Origin: CAWGJC01 sp965276665
Lineage (GTDB): Bacteria > Pseudomonadota > Alphaproteobacteria > Acetobacterales > Acetobacteraceae
Direction of reading: 5' to 3'
DNA length: 64,000 nt
Assembly (NCBI GenBank): GCA_965276665.1
Contig: OZ255620.1
Span: 3,286,001-3,350,000 of the forward strand
This document shows, piece by piece, positions 7,771 to 14,962 of the stretch. Position numbers and translations under genes: made by a program. The notes beneath the pieces are model-generated. The model made no database searches. It saw only the letters and a list, made by a program, of their open reading frames with translations, and had not been told where the DNA came from. The first letter of the stretch is position 1; every line of letters begins with the position of its first letter.

Positions 7771-8376
7771 ATGCGCCGCCCGACGCCGGGGGAGTCGGCC
7801 CCGGATTTCGGGCATGAGGCGAGGCAGCATGAGGTGATCGTCGATCGCTTCAAGCACCTGGTCATGACCAAGGAGCGCGAAGACGAGATCAGACCCGAGG
7901 ACAGGGTGATGCTTCGCGAGCCGGACATCGTCCGGGAGGACAGGGCCGATCCCAGGATCGACGTCGGCCCCAAGGTGCGCGGCGCCAGGCGCTATGACGT
8001 CATCCGCGACTTTGTGGAGGCCGGGAAGGATGGCTGGAGCAAGGACCACCTGATCGCCGCAGAGCACTACAGGGACGCCTGCGCGATCGTCGCGGGGGCC
8101 AGGGGCCAGTTCAACGAGACAGGCGTTCGCGCGGGCTTCAGCTCAGGCCACGGCCCCACAGAGGCCCAGGTGAAGGCGTTGGTGCACATCAAGGCGGCGA
8201 AGATGGCGCTGGGGGTGGTGCGGTTCTCAATTTTCGCCTGGTGCGTCGAGAATTACGGCTCGGTCAACAGCTACGCGAGGCGTTATCGCATCAGGAACGG
8301 CACCGCCGTCGAGTGGCTGAAGGATCGCCTGGGCGTCCTGATCGAGCACTACCGAGAAATCGGCAGGATGTTGTAA
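7771..8376 (+). CDS. Probable phage regulatory protein (DUF6456-like)
   Basis: A 201-residue protein started at the ATG at 7771, which has a textbook AGGAGG ribosome site 6 nt before it. The C-terminal 70 residues are helical (KALVHIKAAKMALGVVRFSIFAWCVENYGSV, then YRIRNGTAVEWLKDRLGVLIEHY). They resemble the C-terminal region of DUF6456 and late-gene regulator-like proteins. The N-terminal half is charged. Position just ahead of the terminase and followed by a terminator suggests a late transcription regulator; this is an inference. Confidence 0.6.
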   Translation: MRRPTPGESAPDFGHEARQHEVIVDRFKHLVMTKEREDEIRPEDRVMLREPDIVREDRADPRIDVGPKVRGARRYDVIRDFVEAGKDGWSKDHLIAAEHYRDACAIVAGARGQFNETGVRAGFSSGHGPTEAQVKALVHIKAAKMALGVVRFSIFAWCVENYGSVNSYARRYRIRNGTAVEWLKDRLGVLIEHYREIGRML

Positions 8377-8463
8377 AGAAAGTCGTTGACACTCGGGACA
8401 AGGTCGAGGCAAAAAAACGTCACTGTCGGAGTTCTGCGCCGTGGCGCACTTCTCTCGAGTCGC

Positions 8464-8489
8464 AACCCGCCCTCACCGGCGGGTTTTTT
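8464..8489 (+). terminator. Rho-independent terminator
   Basis: AACCCGCC (8464-8471) pairs perfectly with GGCGGGTT (8478-8485) across a 6-nt loop, followed by a T run. It ends the transcript of the regulator gene and also separates it from the convergent second HicAB module. Confidence 0.85.
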
Positions 8490-8531
8490 GTTACAAGTCA
8501 CCGCCGTAAGAGCCCCGTACACGGAGCGCAA

Positions 8532-8924
8532 TCAAGCCAACTCCTTCCGCGCCGCGGCCGCCAGAAACCCCGAGCGTGTCATTCCTCGCGCATCCGCCGC
8601 CGCGTCGATGCGGGTAAGGAGCGTGCGGTCCATGCTGATGTTGACGCGCTCCGGCGCTGGAAGCTCGACGCCATAAAAGGCAGCAACAGCGTTCTGTTCA
8701 CGTGCCAAGTCCAGGGCTCGATCAATGTCCGTGCTTTCGGGCAGCGCGCGGTTTTCCTCGGCGTAAAGATCAACGACGGTGCGGAGTGCGTCTAAAGCCT
8801 GGCTGTGAACATCTCGCGCAGTCTCAGCCGAACTGGCCACCTCGGGGAAGTCTGGGAACAGGATCGACCAAGCCTCCTCGCCTTCCTCGCGGAAGATGAT
8901 CGCAGGATAGTTTCGCGTCGCCAT
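8532..8924 (-). CDS. hicB: HicB-family antitoxin (second module)
   Basis: A 130-residue antitoxin. The N-terminal RNase H-like domain starts YPAIIFREEGEEAWSILFPDFPEV and continues with the helix QALDALRTVVDLYAEE. The C-terminal end is a ribbon-helix-helix type DNA-binding segment (RVNISMDRTLLTRIDAAADARGMTRSG), unlike the helix-turn-helix of the first module. ATG 8924 is preceded by GGAGAGG. The two HicB proteins are therefore of different subclasses and unlikely to cross-regulate. Confidence 0.9.
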   Translation of the reverse strand: MATRNYPAIIFREEGEEAWSILFPDFPEVASSAETARDVHSQALDALRTVVDLYAEENRALPESTDIDRALDLAREQNAVAAFYGVELPAPERVNISMDRTLLTRIDAAADARGMTRSGFLAAAARKELA

Positions 8925-8935
8925 GGCTACCTCTC

Positions 8936-9127
8936 CTATCGCTGGGGCGGATATTCCCAACCCGCCCGCTTGCAAATCTGCCGCAACGTGCCCTTCGGCA
9001 CATCGCCGCGGTGGTTCGAGACGATGACAGTGCGACTTTCCTTGCTGAACACGATGTGCGAGCCATGACCTTGGCGTTCGTTGAACCCCTCGCGCCGTAG
9101 CCTGGAAATCACTTCGGAAGCCCGCAT
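8936..9127 (-). CDS. hicA: HicA-family toxin (second module)
   Basis: A 63-residue toxin beginning MRASEVISRLRREGF. The catalytic histidine lies in GHGSHIVFSK, followed by TVIVSNHRGDVPKGTLRQICKRAG, a classic short HicA. It is transcribed leftward ahead of its hicB, with an 11-nt gap. I start at ATG 9127; the frame continues upstream through the promoter. Acts as a ribonuclease restrained by HicB. Confidence 0.92.
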   Translation of the reverse strand: MRASEVISRLRREGFNERQGHGSHIVFSKESRTVIVSNHRGDVPKGTLRQICKRAGWEYPPQR

Positions 9128-9147
9128 CTGCCGTCCCCGTCTCTGTG

Positions 9148-9180
9148 TGTGTTTATACACAAAAGATCGGCGGCGGGCAA
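9148..9180 (-). promoter_or_regulatory. Promoter and operator of the second HicAB module
   Basis: On the minus strand a -35 TTGCCC (9175-9180) and -10 TATAAA (9152-9157) are separated by exactly 17 bp. A perfect inverted repeat, TGTGT-TTAT-ACACA on the plus strand (9148-9161), covers the -10 box, the expected place for autorepression by HicB. Confidence 0.7.
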
Positions 9181-9256
9181 GATAATTGTGTAGGTTTGCG
9201 CAATTCTACCTTGAGCCACCTTTGTGCGGGCTCTTTGATTCACCGGGAGCCCCGTC

Positions 9257-9427
9257 ATGCCCGCCAACCAGCCGCGGGACGCTCGGGGCCGGTTCAGGCG
9301 AATGCGGCGGACCGATCTCCCGCTGGCTCAGGCGATCACGCTCGGCGTGCTCGTGCTGGTCGTCGGCATGGTGATCGGCGGCGAAGTCGATTGGGCTTGG
9401 GTGGCTCGGGCGGTTGGGGTTCAATGA
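9257..9427 (+). CDS. Small membrane protein
   Basis: A 56-residue protein with an arginine-rich N-terminus (RDARGRFRRMRRTD) and one hydrophobic helix (AITLGVLVLVVGMVIGG), so probably anchored in the inner membrane with a cytoplasmic N-terminus. It lies 12 nt ahead of the secreted protein gene and is likely co-transcribed. Function unknown. Confidence 0.5.
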   Translation: MPANQPRDARGRFRRMRRTDLPLAQAITLGVLVLVVGMVIGGEVDWAWVARAVGVQ

Positions 9428-9439
9428 TGGAGGCGGGCG

Positions 9440-9844
9440 ATGATGCGAGCGATTCGGCTCTCATTGCCGGTCCTGCTGTGCCTTGGTGGTGCGGCGACGG
9501 CTCAACAGGCAGCGCATCTCATCTATCCGGTGCAGCCGGCACCGACGACGATCGCCGCCAGCGCGACGTGGAATAGCGGTATCCTGATCTCTGGCGGTTC
9601 GCCGAAGGTGGCTGCGGGAGTCACGTCCACGCAAGCGGGGGCGATCACCATCACCCGATATCTGGACACGGCAGGCACGGTCACAATTGACACGCATACG
9701 GCACCGCTGACAGCGAATAACTTTGCTAGTCTGGTGTTGGTCGATAATGTTCCGTTCGGGTCTTTCATGGTGCAGATCAGCAATACGGGCGGTTCTGCGG
9801 CGACATTGACGAACTTCTCAGCGGCGATCGTGAGCGGTTCGTAG
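9440..9844 (+). CDS. Secreted phage-region protein
   Basis: A 134-residue protein with a clear Sec signal peptide: basic MMRAIR, hydrophobic LSLPVLLCLGG, and a cleavage site after ATA near residue 21. The mature part is beta-rich and threonine/serine-rich (ATWNSGILISGGSPK, TITRYLDTAGTVTID). It resembles small head-decoration or periplasmic beta-sandwich proteins but has no family I can name. GGAGG lies before the ATG. An exported product just before the terminase genes is unusual for a structural protein. Confidence 0.65.
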   Translation: MMRAIRLSLPVLLCLGGAATAQQAAHLIYPVQPAPTTIAASATWNSGILISGGSPKVAAGVTSTQAGAITITRYLDTAGTVTIDTHTAPLTANNFASLVLVDNVPFGSFMVQISNTGGSAATLTNFSAAIVSGS

Positions 9845-9884
9845 GTCTGATTGATATCAGCTTCGGAATCAAAGGTGCGTATTG

Positions 9885-10289
9885 ATGCCTCGTGGTGGAT
9901 ATCGCCCGGGCGCAGGCCGCAAGCCGGGCACCAGGAACAAGACGGCCGACGCGAGAGAAGTCGTAGAGAGGCACGCGCAGGCGCTTTCTGGGCTTGTGCC
10001 GGCTGACATTGCGAAGATGAGTCCGCTGGAGGTCATGCTCCACGCCATGAGTTTGGAGGCTTCGGCGGCTAACTGGAGGGCTGCTGCGGCTCTTGCCGAG
10101 AAGGCCGCACCTTATGTTCATCCCAAGCTTTCGGCTGAAACGCTGAACGTCCGCACAGATGACAGTAGCCGTAGCCCTGAGGACCTTGCCGCCGAGCTCG
10201 CCGAAATCGATGCTCGTGAGGCAGATGCAGATCAGGCGCGAGCTTTGGCGCCGACGGTGCCGAATGGAAATGGCGGCTTGGTCCATTGA
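9885..10289 (+). CDS. Terminase small subunit
   Basis: A 134-residue DNA-packaging protein. It starts with the basic motif MPRGGYRPGAGRKPGTRNK typical of phage terminase small subunits and related DNA-binding proteins. Helical segments for oligomerisation follow (PLEVMLHAMSLEASAANWRAAAALAEKAAPYVHPKL). The tail overlaps the large-subunit gene by 26 nt. It recognises the packaging site and recruits the large subunit. Confidence 0.8.
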   Translation: MPRGGYRPGAGRKPGTRNKTADAREVVERHAQALSGLVPADIAKMSPLEVMLHAMSLEASAANWRAAAALAEKAAPYVHPKLSAETLNVRTDDSSRSPEDLAAELAEIDAREADADQARALAPTVPNGNGGLVH

Positions 10290-11628
10290 GGCGCTATCGC
10301 ACGCTGGACTGAAACCTGCTGCTCATCATCGGCTCTTGATAGCCGAGCTTGAGGCAATCGCTCGGGGCGACAATGACCGCCTCATGGTTTTCATGCCGCC
10401 TGGTGCGGCAAAGTCAACCTACACGTCACATTTGTTTCCGGCATGGTGGTTTGCGAGGCTTCCGGGCAGCGCAATCATCGCCGCCTCCCACACGATGGAG
10501 CTGGCTGAGAAGAACGGGCGTCTGGCTCGCAACTACATAGCTAGCAACTCTGACGTGCTTGGATTTGGGCTTAGGGCGGACAGCAGCGCGGCAGCCCGCT
10601 GGCACACGACGGCTGGGGGCGAATATCTTGGTGCAGGTGTTGGTAAGGCCATAGCAGGCTTTAGGGCCGATCTCGGGTTGCTTGACGACCCAATTGCAGG
10701 GCGCGAGGCGGCTGATAGCCCGCGGGTGCGTGATACGACCTGGGAGTGGTACCGGGACGATTTCCTGACTCGTCTGAAACCTGGGGCGCGGCGGGTGCTG
10801 ATTATGACCCGCTGGCATGAGGATGACCTCGCCGGTCGGATACTGGCGGAAGAGGCTGATCGCTGGCGAGTTGTTAGTCTGCCTGCCATTGCCGAAGCGG
10901 GCGATCCGCTCGGCAGGGATCCTGGTGACCCGCTCTGGGGCGACGACGCATACGGCTACGCTGAGATGCTTGCCGAGAAACGCCTTGAGCAGGGCGAGCG
11001 TGGTTGGTGGGCGCTTTACCAGCAATCGCCGCGTCCGCTTGAGGGCTCGCTTTTCAAGGTGGCGCAGATCGCGACGCTGGACGCGGCTCCGGCAGGACGC
11101 GCTGTCCGGGCGTGGGATTTGGCCGCCACAGCGCAAATCGGCACTCGCGACCCTGATTATACGGTCGGGTTGAAATTGGTTCGCACGAATGAGGGCGCTT
11201 TCACTGTTGCCGACATTGTCCGGCTTCGTGGTGGCCCCGACGAGGTCGAGCGGGCGATCGTCAATACGGCCGAGCAGGATGGGCACGGCGTCACGGTTGG
11301 GCTGCCGCAGGACCCTGGGCAAGCCGGCAAGGCGCAGCTGCTTTATCTGACGCGCAAATTGACAGGGTTTCGTATCGAAAGTTCGCCGGAGACCGGGGAC
11401 AAGGAAACGCGAGCGGGTCCGGTTGCCGCGCAGATGAACGTCGGCAACGTGTCGATGGTGCGCGGTGCGTGGAATGTTTCGTTCCGTGAGGAATTGGCGG
11501 GGTTCCCGGCGGCGCGGCATGACGATCAGGTAGACGCATTGAGCCGGGGGTTCACGATGTTGATCGCTCGGCCGGCGATGCGGATTTCTGAGGAGGCGGT
11601 CAGGATCGCTGCCGGGTATCGGCGATGA
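10264..11628 (+). CDS. Terminase large subunit
   Basis: Phage DNA-packaging motor and headful nuclease, 454 residues from ATG 10264. The ATPase domain has Walker A PPGAAKST near residues 44-51 and Walker B LGLLDD ending near residue 142. The RNase H-like nuclease shows RAWDLAATA near residue 283 and HDDQVDALS near residue 419 as acidic metal-binding sites. The open frame continues upstream to 10159, but that part is antisense-style overlap with the small subunit. The stop overlaps the portal ATG (ATGA). Confidence 0.93.
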   Translation: MEMAAWSIEALSHAGLKPAAHHRLLIAELEAIARGDNDRLMVFMPPGAAKSTYTSHLFPAWWFARLPGSAIIAASHTMELAEKNGRLARNYIASNSDVLGFGLRADSSAAARWHTTAGGEYLGAGVGKAIAGFRADLGLLDDPIAGREAADSPRVRDTTWEWYRDDFLTRLKPGARRVLIMTRWHEDDLAGRILAEEADRWRVVSLPAIAEAGDPLGRDPGDPLWGDDAYGYAEMLAEKRLEQGERGWWALYQQSPRPLEGSLFKVAQIATLDAAPAGRAVRAWDLAATAQIGTRDPDYTVGLKLVRTNEGAFTVADIVRLRGGPDEVERAIVNTAEQDGHGVTVGLPQDPGQAGKAQLLYLTRKLTGFRIESSPETGDKETRAGPVAAQMNVGNVSMVRGAWNVSFREELAGFPAARHDDQVDALSRGFTMLIARPAMRISEEAVRIAAGYRR

Positions 11629-14141
11629 GGCGACCAAGGGTGGCGAGGGACGCTGTCGCTCAGGCTGCTCCCGCTGCGAAGAAGGTGATGAAGGTCAGCC
11701 ACGAGGCCGTGGCGATGGCTCGCGCTTCCGGGACGAAGCTGAAAGCCCTGAAGCCCTGGACCGTGCCCGTGCCGATGCCGGGTGTCTTGCCTGCGAACGA
11801 GCCGGCGACGATCGCGCAGGATTGGGGCGGACTCTACGAACAGGCCGGGGCTTACGGTCTTGGCTCGTTGCAGGGCGAGGGCCTGGCCTGGCTCGGGTAT
11901 CCGTATCTGGCTGAGCTTGCGCAGCGGCCGGAATACCGACGCATCTCTGAGACGCTTGCCCGCGAGATGACGCGGCAATGGGTGAAGCTCACGGCTAAGG
12001 GCGAAGAGGACAAGTCGGACAAGCTCGCGGTGCTTGATGCGGCGATGACCAAGTTTCGCGTGCAGGAGGCGTTCCGCCGGGGTGCGGAGCTGGATGGTTT
12101 TTTCGGCCGTGGCCAAGTCTATATCGACACCGGCGCGACAAATAATCCGGACGAGCTGGCCACGCCGCTGACTGTCGATCCTCGGAAGATTCGAACGGGC
12201 GGCTTGAAGGGGCTCAAGGTCATCGAGCCGGTCTGGACGTACGCTTCTGGTTATGACACGGCGAACCCGCTGAGCGAGCATTTCTATCGCCCGCAGGCTT
12301 GGTTCGTGATGGGGAAGAAGCTCCATCGCTCCAGGCTGCTGACGTTTATCGGGAGAGAACTGCCGGACCTTTTGAAACCGGCTTACGGGTTCAGTGGCCT
12401 GTCAATGTCGCAAATGGCAAGGCCTTACGTTGATAATTGGATCAGGACGCGGCAGTCGGTTTCCGATCTGCTGCATTCGTTTTCGGTGAGCGGCATCAAG
12501 ACGGACATGGAGGCGGTTCTCGCTGGGGGCGGCGGCCAGGACATGCTGAACCGCATCGAGATGTTCAATGCCTACCGCGATAACGGCGGCATGATGCTGC
12601 TCAATCAGGCGACGGAGGAATTTTTCAACGTCGCGACGCCGCTCGGTACGCTGGATCACCTCCAGGCTCAAGCGCAGGAGCAGATGGCGAGCGTTTCCGG
12701 CATTCCGCTGGTCAAGCTGCTCGGTATTACCCCATCGGGGCTGAATGCGTGCCTGCCTGGCGACACGATGATCGCGACTGATCGCGGGCAGGTCAAAATT
12801 CGCGATGTCACAACAAACGATCTGGTATTGACGCGCAAAGGATGGGCTCCTTTGACGTTTTCTGGCGTCACCAAATATGCTAAAGAACTGATAGAGATAA
12901 AGACGGCAAATAAGACACTCCTATGCACGGGGAATCACCCGATCTGGTTGCCGGAAGTAGGAGAATTTGTTCCTGCGGAGAATGTTCTGCGTGGGGACTG
13001 CCTGTTGTTGATTGGCGAAAAGTTAAACGCCCAAAACATGCACTGTCCGTGGCATGGCGCGGTCAATGGTGGTGGCGACGCCCAGACGGCTATTACGCAG
13101 CGTGGGATGCAAAAACACGCCGCCCATCTCTGCTCCATCGGAAAATTTGGGAAGCGCATAACGGCCCGTTGCCAAAGGGTAGCCATCTTCATCACCGAGA
13201 CGGCAATAAGGCTAACAACCAGCTTGACAATCTTGAGCCCATGCCAGCGCGGGCTCATGCTGAACTTCACCACATTGACTGCGACATTCGATCTCGCATT
13301 AGAGCGAATAGCCCTAAGTCCGTCTGCTGTGCCCAATGCGGAAGCGATTTCACCGTCAACAAATTACCGAGCAGGAAAAAGTTTTGTTCTAAAGAATGCA
13401 TTTTGGCAGACAGAAGGGCGCAGAGGCCGACTGCGGCCAAGCCAAAGCCAGTATGTGAATGCGCCCAATGCGGGGCAACTTTCACAGCTCGTCGCAAAGA
13501 CGCGAAATTTTGTTCGCGTAAATGCTCAACTGCTAGCCAAGATCGCACAGCATACGCTCGCGCATATTATCTTGCCCATCCGGACAAATATGTGCGCACC
13601 GAAGCGAGCAAACAGCGACGAAGGCTTAGTCGTCGGCGTGAAGCGCGTTCCGGCGAGCGAGTGGGTTTATGACCTAACTGTCGAGCCGGGTCATCTTCCT
13701 GAGTTCTTTGCGAACGGAATCCTGACGCATAACTCGTCGGACGGTGAAGTCCGCGTTTTCTACGACAGCATCGCCGCTTATCAGGAGCACCTGTTCCGCC
13801 CGCATCTGAAGCGGGTGCTGGACATCATTCAGCTTTCTGAGCTGGGCGAGATCGACCCCGACATTTCGTTCACGTTCAACCCGCTCTGGGAGGTGAACGA
13901 GAAGGAGATCGCGGACATCCGGGAGATCAACTCCAGGGTGGACATCGCTTACGCGGAGGCGGGGGTTCTTGCGCCGGAGGATATTCGGGCGACGCTCGCT
14001 GCCGAGGGTGAGGGACGGTACAGCGCGGTTGATCTGTCTGGGCCGCCGCCCGAGCCGCCTGAGCCGGATGACGGCAATCCGTTTGGAACCGGGTTCGGTG
14101 ATCCGGAGACGTTGGAGAAGGCAGACGAAGGTGGCGAGTAA
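11625..14141 (+). CDS. Portal protein (DUF1073 type) interrupted by an intein
   Basis: An 838-residue precursor. Residues 1-375 and 704-838 together make a 510-residue portal of the DUF1073 (HI1409-like) family, the ring through which DNA enters the head. The two parts meet at the conserved sequence GLNA/SSDGEVRVFYD, a normal intein target. Residues 376-703 are the intein (separate entry). The C-terminal end is proline/glycine-rich (GPPPEPPEPDDGN). The start ATG overlaps the terminase stop. Protein splicing should be required for a working portal. The following minor head gene overlaps by 11 nt. Confidence 0.93.
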   Translation: MRRPRVARDAVAQAAPAAKKVMKVSHEAVAMARASGTKLKALKPWTVPVPMPGVLPANEPATIAQDWGGLYEQAGAYGLGSLQGEGLAWLGYPYLAELAQRPEYRRISETLAREMTRQWVKLTAKGEEDKSDKLAVLDAAMTKFRVQEAFRRGAELDGFFGRGQVYIDTGATNNPDELATPLTVDPRKIRTGGLKGLKVIEPVWTYASGYDTANPLSEHFYRPQAWFVMGKKLHRSRLLTFIGRELPDLLKPAYGFSGLSMSQMARPYVDNWIRTRQSVSDLLHSFSVSGIKTDMEAVLAGGGGQDMLNRIEMFNAYRDNGGMMLLNQATEEFFNVATPLGTLDHLQAQAQEQMASVSGIPLVKLLGITPSGLNACLPGDTMIATDRGQVKIRDVTTNDLVLTRKGWAPLTFSGVTKYAKELIEIKTANKTLLCTGNHPIWLPEVGEFVPAENVLRGDCLLLIGEKLNAQNMHCPWHGAVNGGGDAQTAITQRGMQKHAAHLCSIGKFGKRITARCQRVAIFITETAIRLTTSLTILSPCQRGLMLNFTTLTATFDLALERIALSPSAVPNAEAISPSTNYRAGKSFVLKNAFWQTEGRRGRLRPSQSQYVNAPNAGQLSQLVAKTRNFVRVNAQLLAKIAQHTLAHIILPIRTNMCAPKRANSDEGLVVGVKRVPASEWVYDLTVEPGHLPEFFANGILTHNSSDGEVRVFYDSIAAYQEHLFRPHLKRVLDIIQLSELGEIDPDISFTFNPLWEVNEKEIADIREINSRVDIAYAEAGVLAPEDIRATLAAEGEGRYSAVDLSGPPPEPPEPDDGNPFGTGFGDPETLEKADEGGE
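12923..13672 (+). CDS. HNH homing endonuclease in an alternative frame inside the intein
   Basis: In the -1 frame relative to the intein, a 249-codon frame encodes an HNH nuclease. The HNH core is LLHRKIWEAHNGPLPKGSHL, then HHRDGNKANNQLDNLEP and AHAELHH. Two zinc-ribbon-like pairs follow (CAQCGSDFT...FCSKEC and CAQCGATFT...FCSRKC), then a basic tail. Convincing homology begins near 13022; the codons from the ATG at 12923 only shadow intein block B. That ATG has no good ribosome site, so the protein may instead be made by a -1 frameshift at GTTAAAC (13022-13028) or from another internal start. Expected role: cutting intein-less portal genes to spread the intein. Confidence 0.85.
   Translation: MHGESPDLVAGSRRICSCGECSAWGLPVVDWRKVKRPKHALSVAWRGQWWWRRPDGYYAAWDAKTRRPSLLHRKIWEAHNGPLPKGSHLHHRDGNKANNQLDNLEPMPARAHAELHHIDCDIRSRIRANSPKSVCCAQCGSDFTVNKLPSRKKFCSKECILADRRAQRPTAAKPKPVCECAQCGATFTARRKDAKFCSRKCSTASQDRTAYARAYYLAHPDKYVRTEASKQRRRLSRRREARSGERVGL
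13022..13028 (+). promoter_or_regulatory. Candidate -1 ribosomal frameshift heptamer (GTTAAAC)
   Basis: In the intein frame the codons read AAG TTA AAC, giving G-TTA-AAC, a heptamer known as a slippery site in equine arteritis virus. A -1 slip here leads exactly into the HNH frame, at the point where intein sequence ends and HNH sequence begins. The match in place and direction is striking, but activity in bacteria is not shown. Confidence 0.4.
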
Positions 14142-14955
14142 GCGGCTGGTTTCCCCAACCGGTAAACCCAAAACTCTCGCTGCCACATACCCGAACGCAG
14201 GCATCGCGGCCGCATACCGCCGCCGCCTGGACGCGCTGATCGTCGAGATGCACCGCAGCCTCGTCTACTGGATCAAGGCGGCGTGGCGGGCGAAGTCGCC
14301 GCACATGGCGCAGGACGAAGACGTGGGCGGCAGTCCGGCGATGAACCTGCGCGACGTGATGCGCAGGCTGGGGGCGCGCTGGCAATCGCGGTTTGACAAG
14401 GCGGCCGAGGAGATGGGACGGCACTTCGCCAAGGCTGCGGCCGAACGAGCTGATGGTGCGCTGGCGTCGTCGTTAAAGAAGGCCGGATTCACGGTCAGGT
14501 TTAGAATGACGCGATCGGTCAACGACGTGCTTCAGGCCTCTATTGGAGAACAGATTGGACTGATCAAGTCGATTGCGGCCGAGCATCTGCAAGACGTGCA
14601 AGGTGCGGTGATGCGGTCGGTGCAGACGGGCCGCGATCTCGGGTCGCTGACGAAGGAGCTGGAGCAGCGGTACGGCGTGACGCGGCGGCGCGCGGCTTTT
14701 ATCGCGAGGGATCAGGTAAACAAGTCGACCGCTACGATCGTCCGCGCTCGGCAGAAAGAGCTTGGGATCACGCAGGCGCTGTGGGTGCATTCATCGGGTG
14801 GGCGCCACCCAAGGCCAAGTCACGTGAAAGCTGGTCGAGACCGGCTTGTCTACGATGTAGACAAAGGAGCCTTGATAGACGGGGACTTCATTCTTCCCGG
14901 CCAGCTTCCGAATTGCCGTTGCGTGTCGCGATCGATAGTACCTGGATTCTTATAG
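14131..14955 (+). CDS. Phage minor head protein (SPP1 gp7 / Mu F-like)
   Basis: A 274-residue head morphogenesis protein starting at GTG 14131, inside the portal end. The C-terminal domain is characteristic of the Mu F/SPP1 gp7 family: RRRAAFIARDQVNKSTATIVRARQ, then the metal-binding-like end LPGQLPNCRCVSR. The N-terminal part is helical. These proteins join the portal in the procapsid and help initiate assembly and DNA delivery. Gene order portal-minor head-DUF2213 is standard. Confidence 0.88.
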   Translation: MASKRLVSPTGKPKTLAATYPNAGIAAAYRRRLDALIVEMHRSLVYWIKAAWRAKSPHMAQDEDVGGSPAMNLRDVMRRLGARWQSRFDKAAEEMGRHFAKAAAERADGALASSLKKAGFTVRFRMTRSVNDVLQASIGEQIGLIKSIAAEHLQDVQGAVMRSVQTGRDLGSLTKELEQRYGVTRRRAAFIARDQVNKSTATIVRARQKELGITQALWVHSSGGRHPRPSHVKAGRDRLVYDVDKGALIDGDFILPGQLPNCRCVSRSIVPGFL

Positions 14956-14962
14956 GTCGAGA

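Larger units (their letters stand above)
12750..13733 (+). other. Intein in the portal protein, 328 residues
   Basis: Splicing blocks are complete. Block A starts at Cys1 (CLPGDTMIATDRGQVKIRD). Block B is LLCTGNHPIWL with the conserved Thr and His. Blocks F/G are VYDLTVEPGHLPEFF then ANGILTHN, ending His-Asn, with Ser as the first residue after the intein. Between about 13029 and 13625 the in-frame translation has no endonuclease character: it is the off-frame shadow of an HNH gene, yet contains no stop in roughly 200 codons. The segment is also poorer in GC than its surroundings, suggesting recent acquisition. Confidence 0.93.

Noticed and set aside
10426..11637. Minus-strand open frame of about 400 codons opposite the terminase
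   Set aside because: Shadow of the terminase large subunit; the sense strand has full catalytic motifs and the antisense has none.
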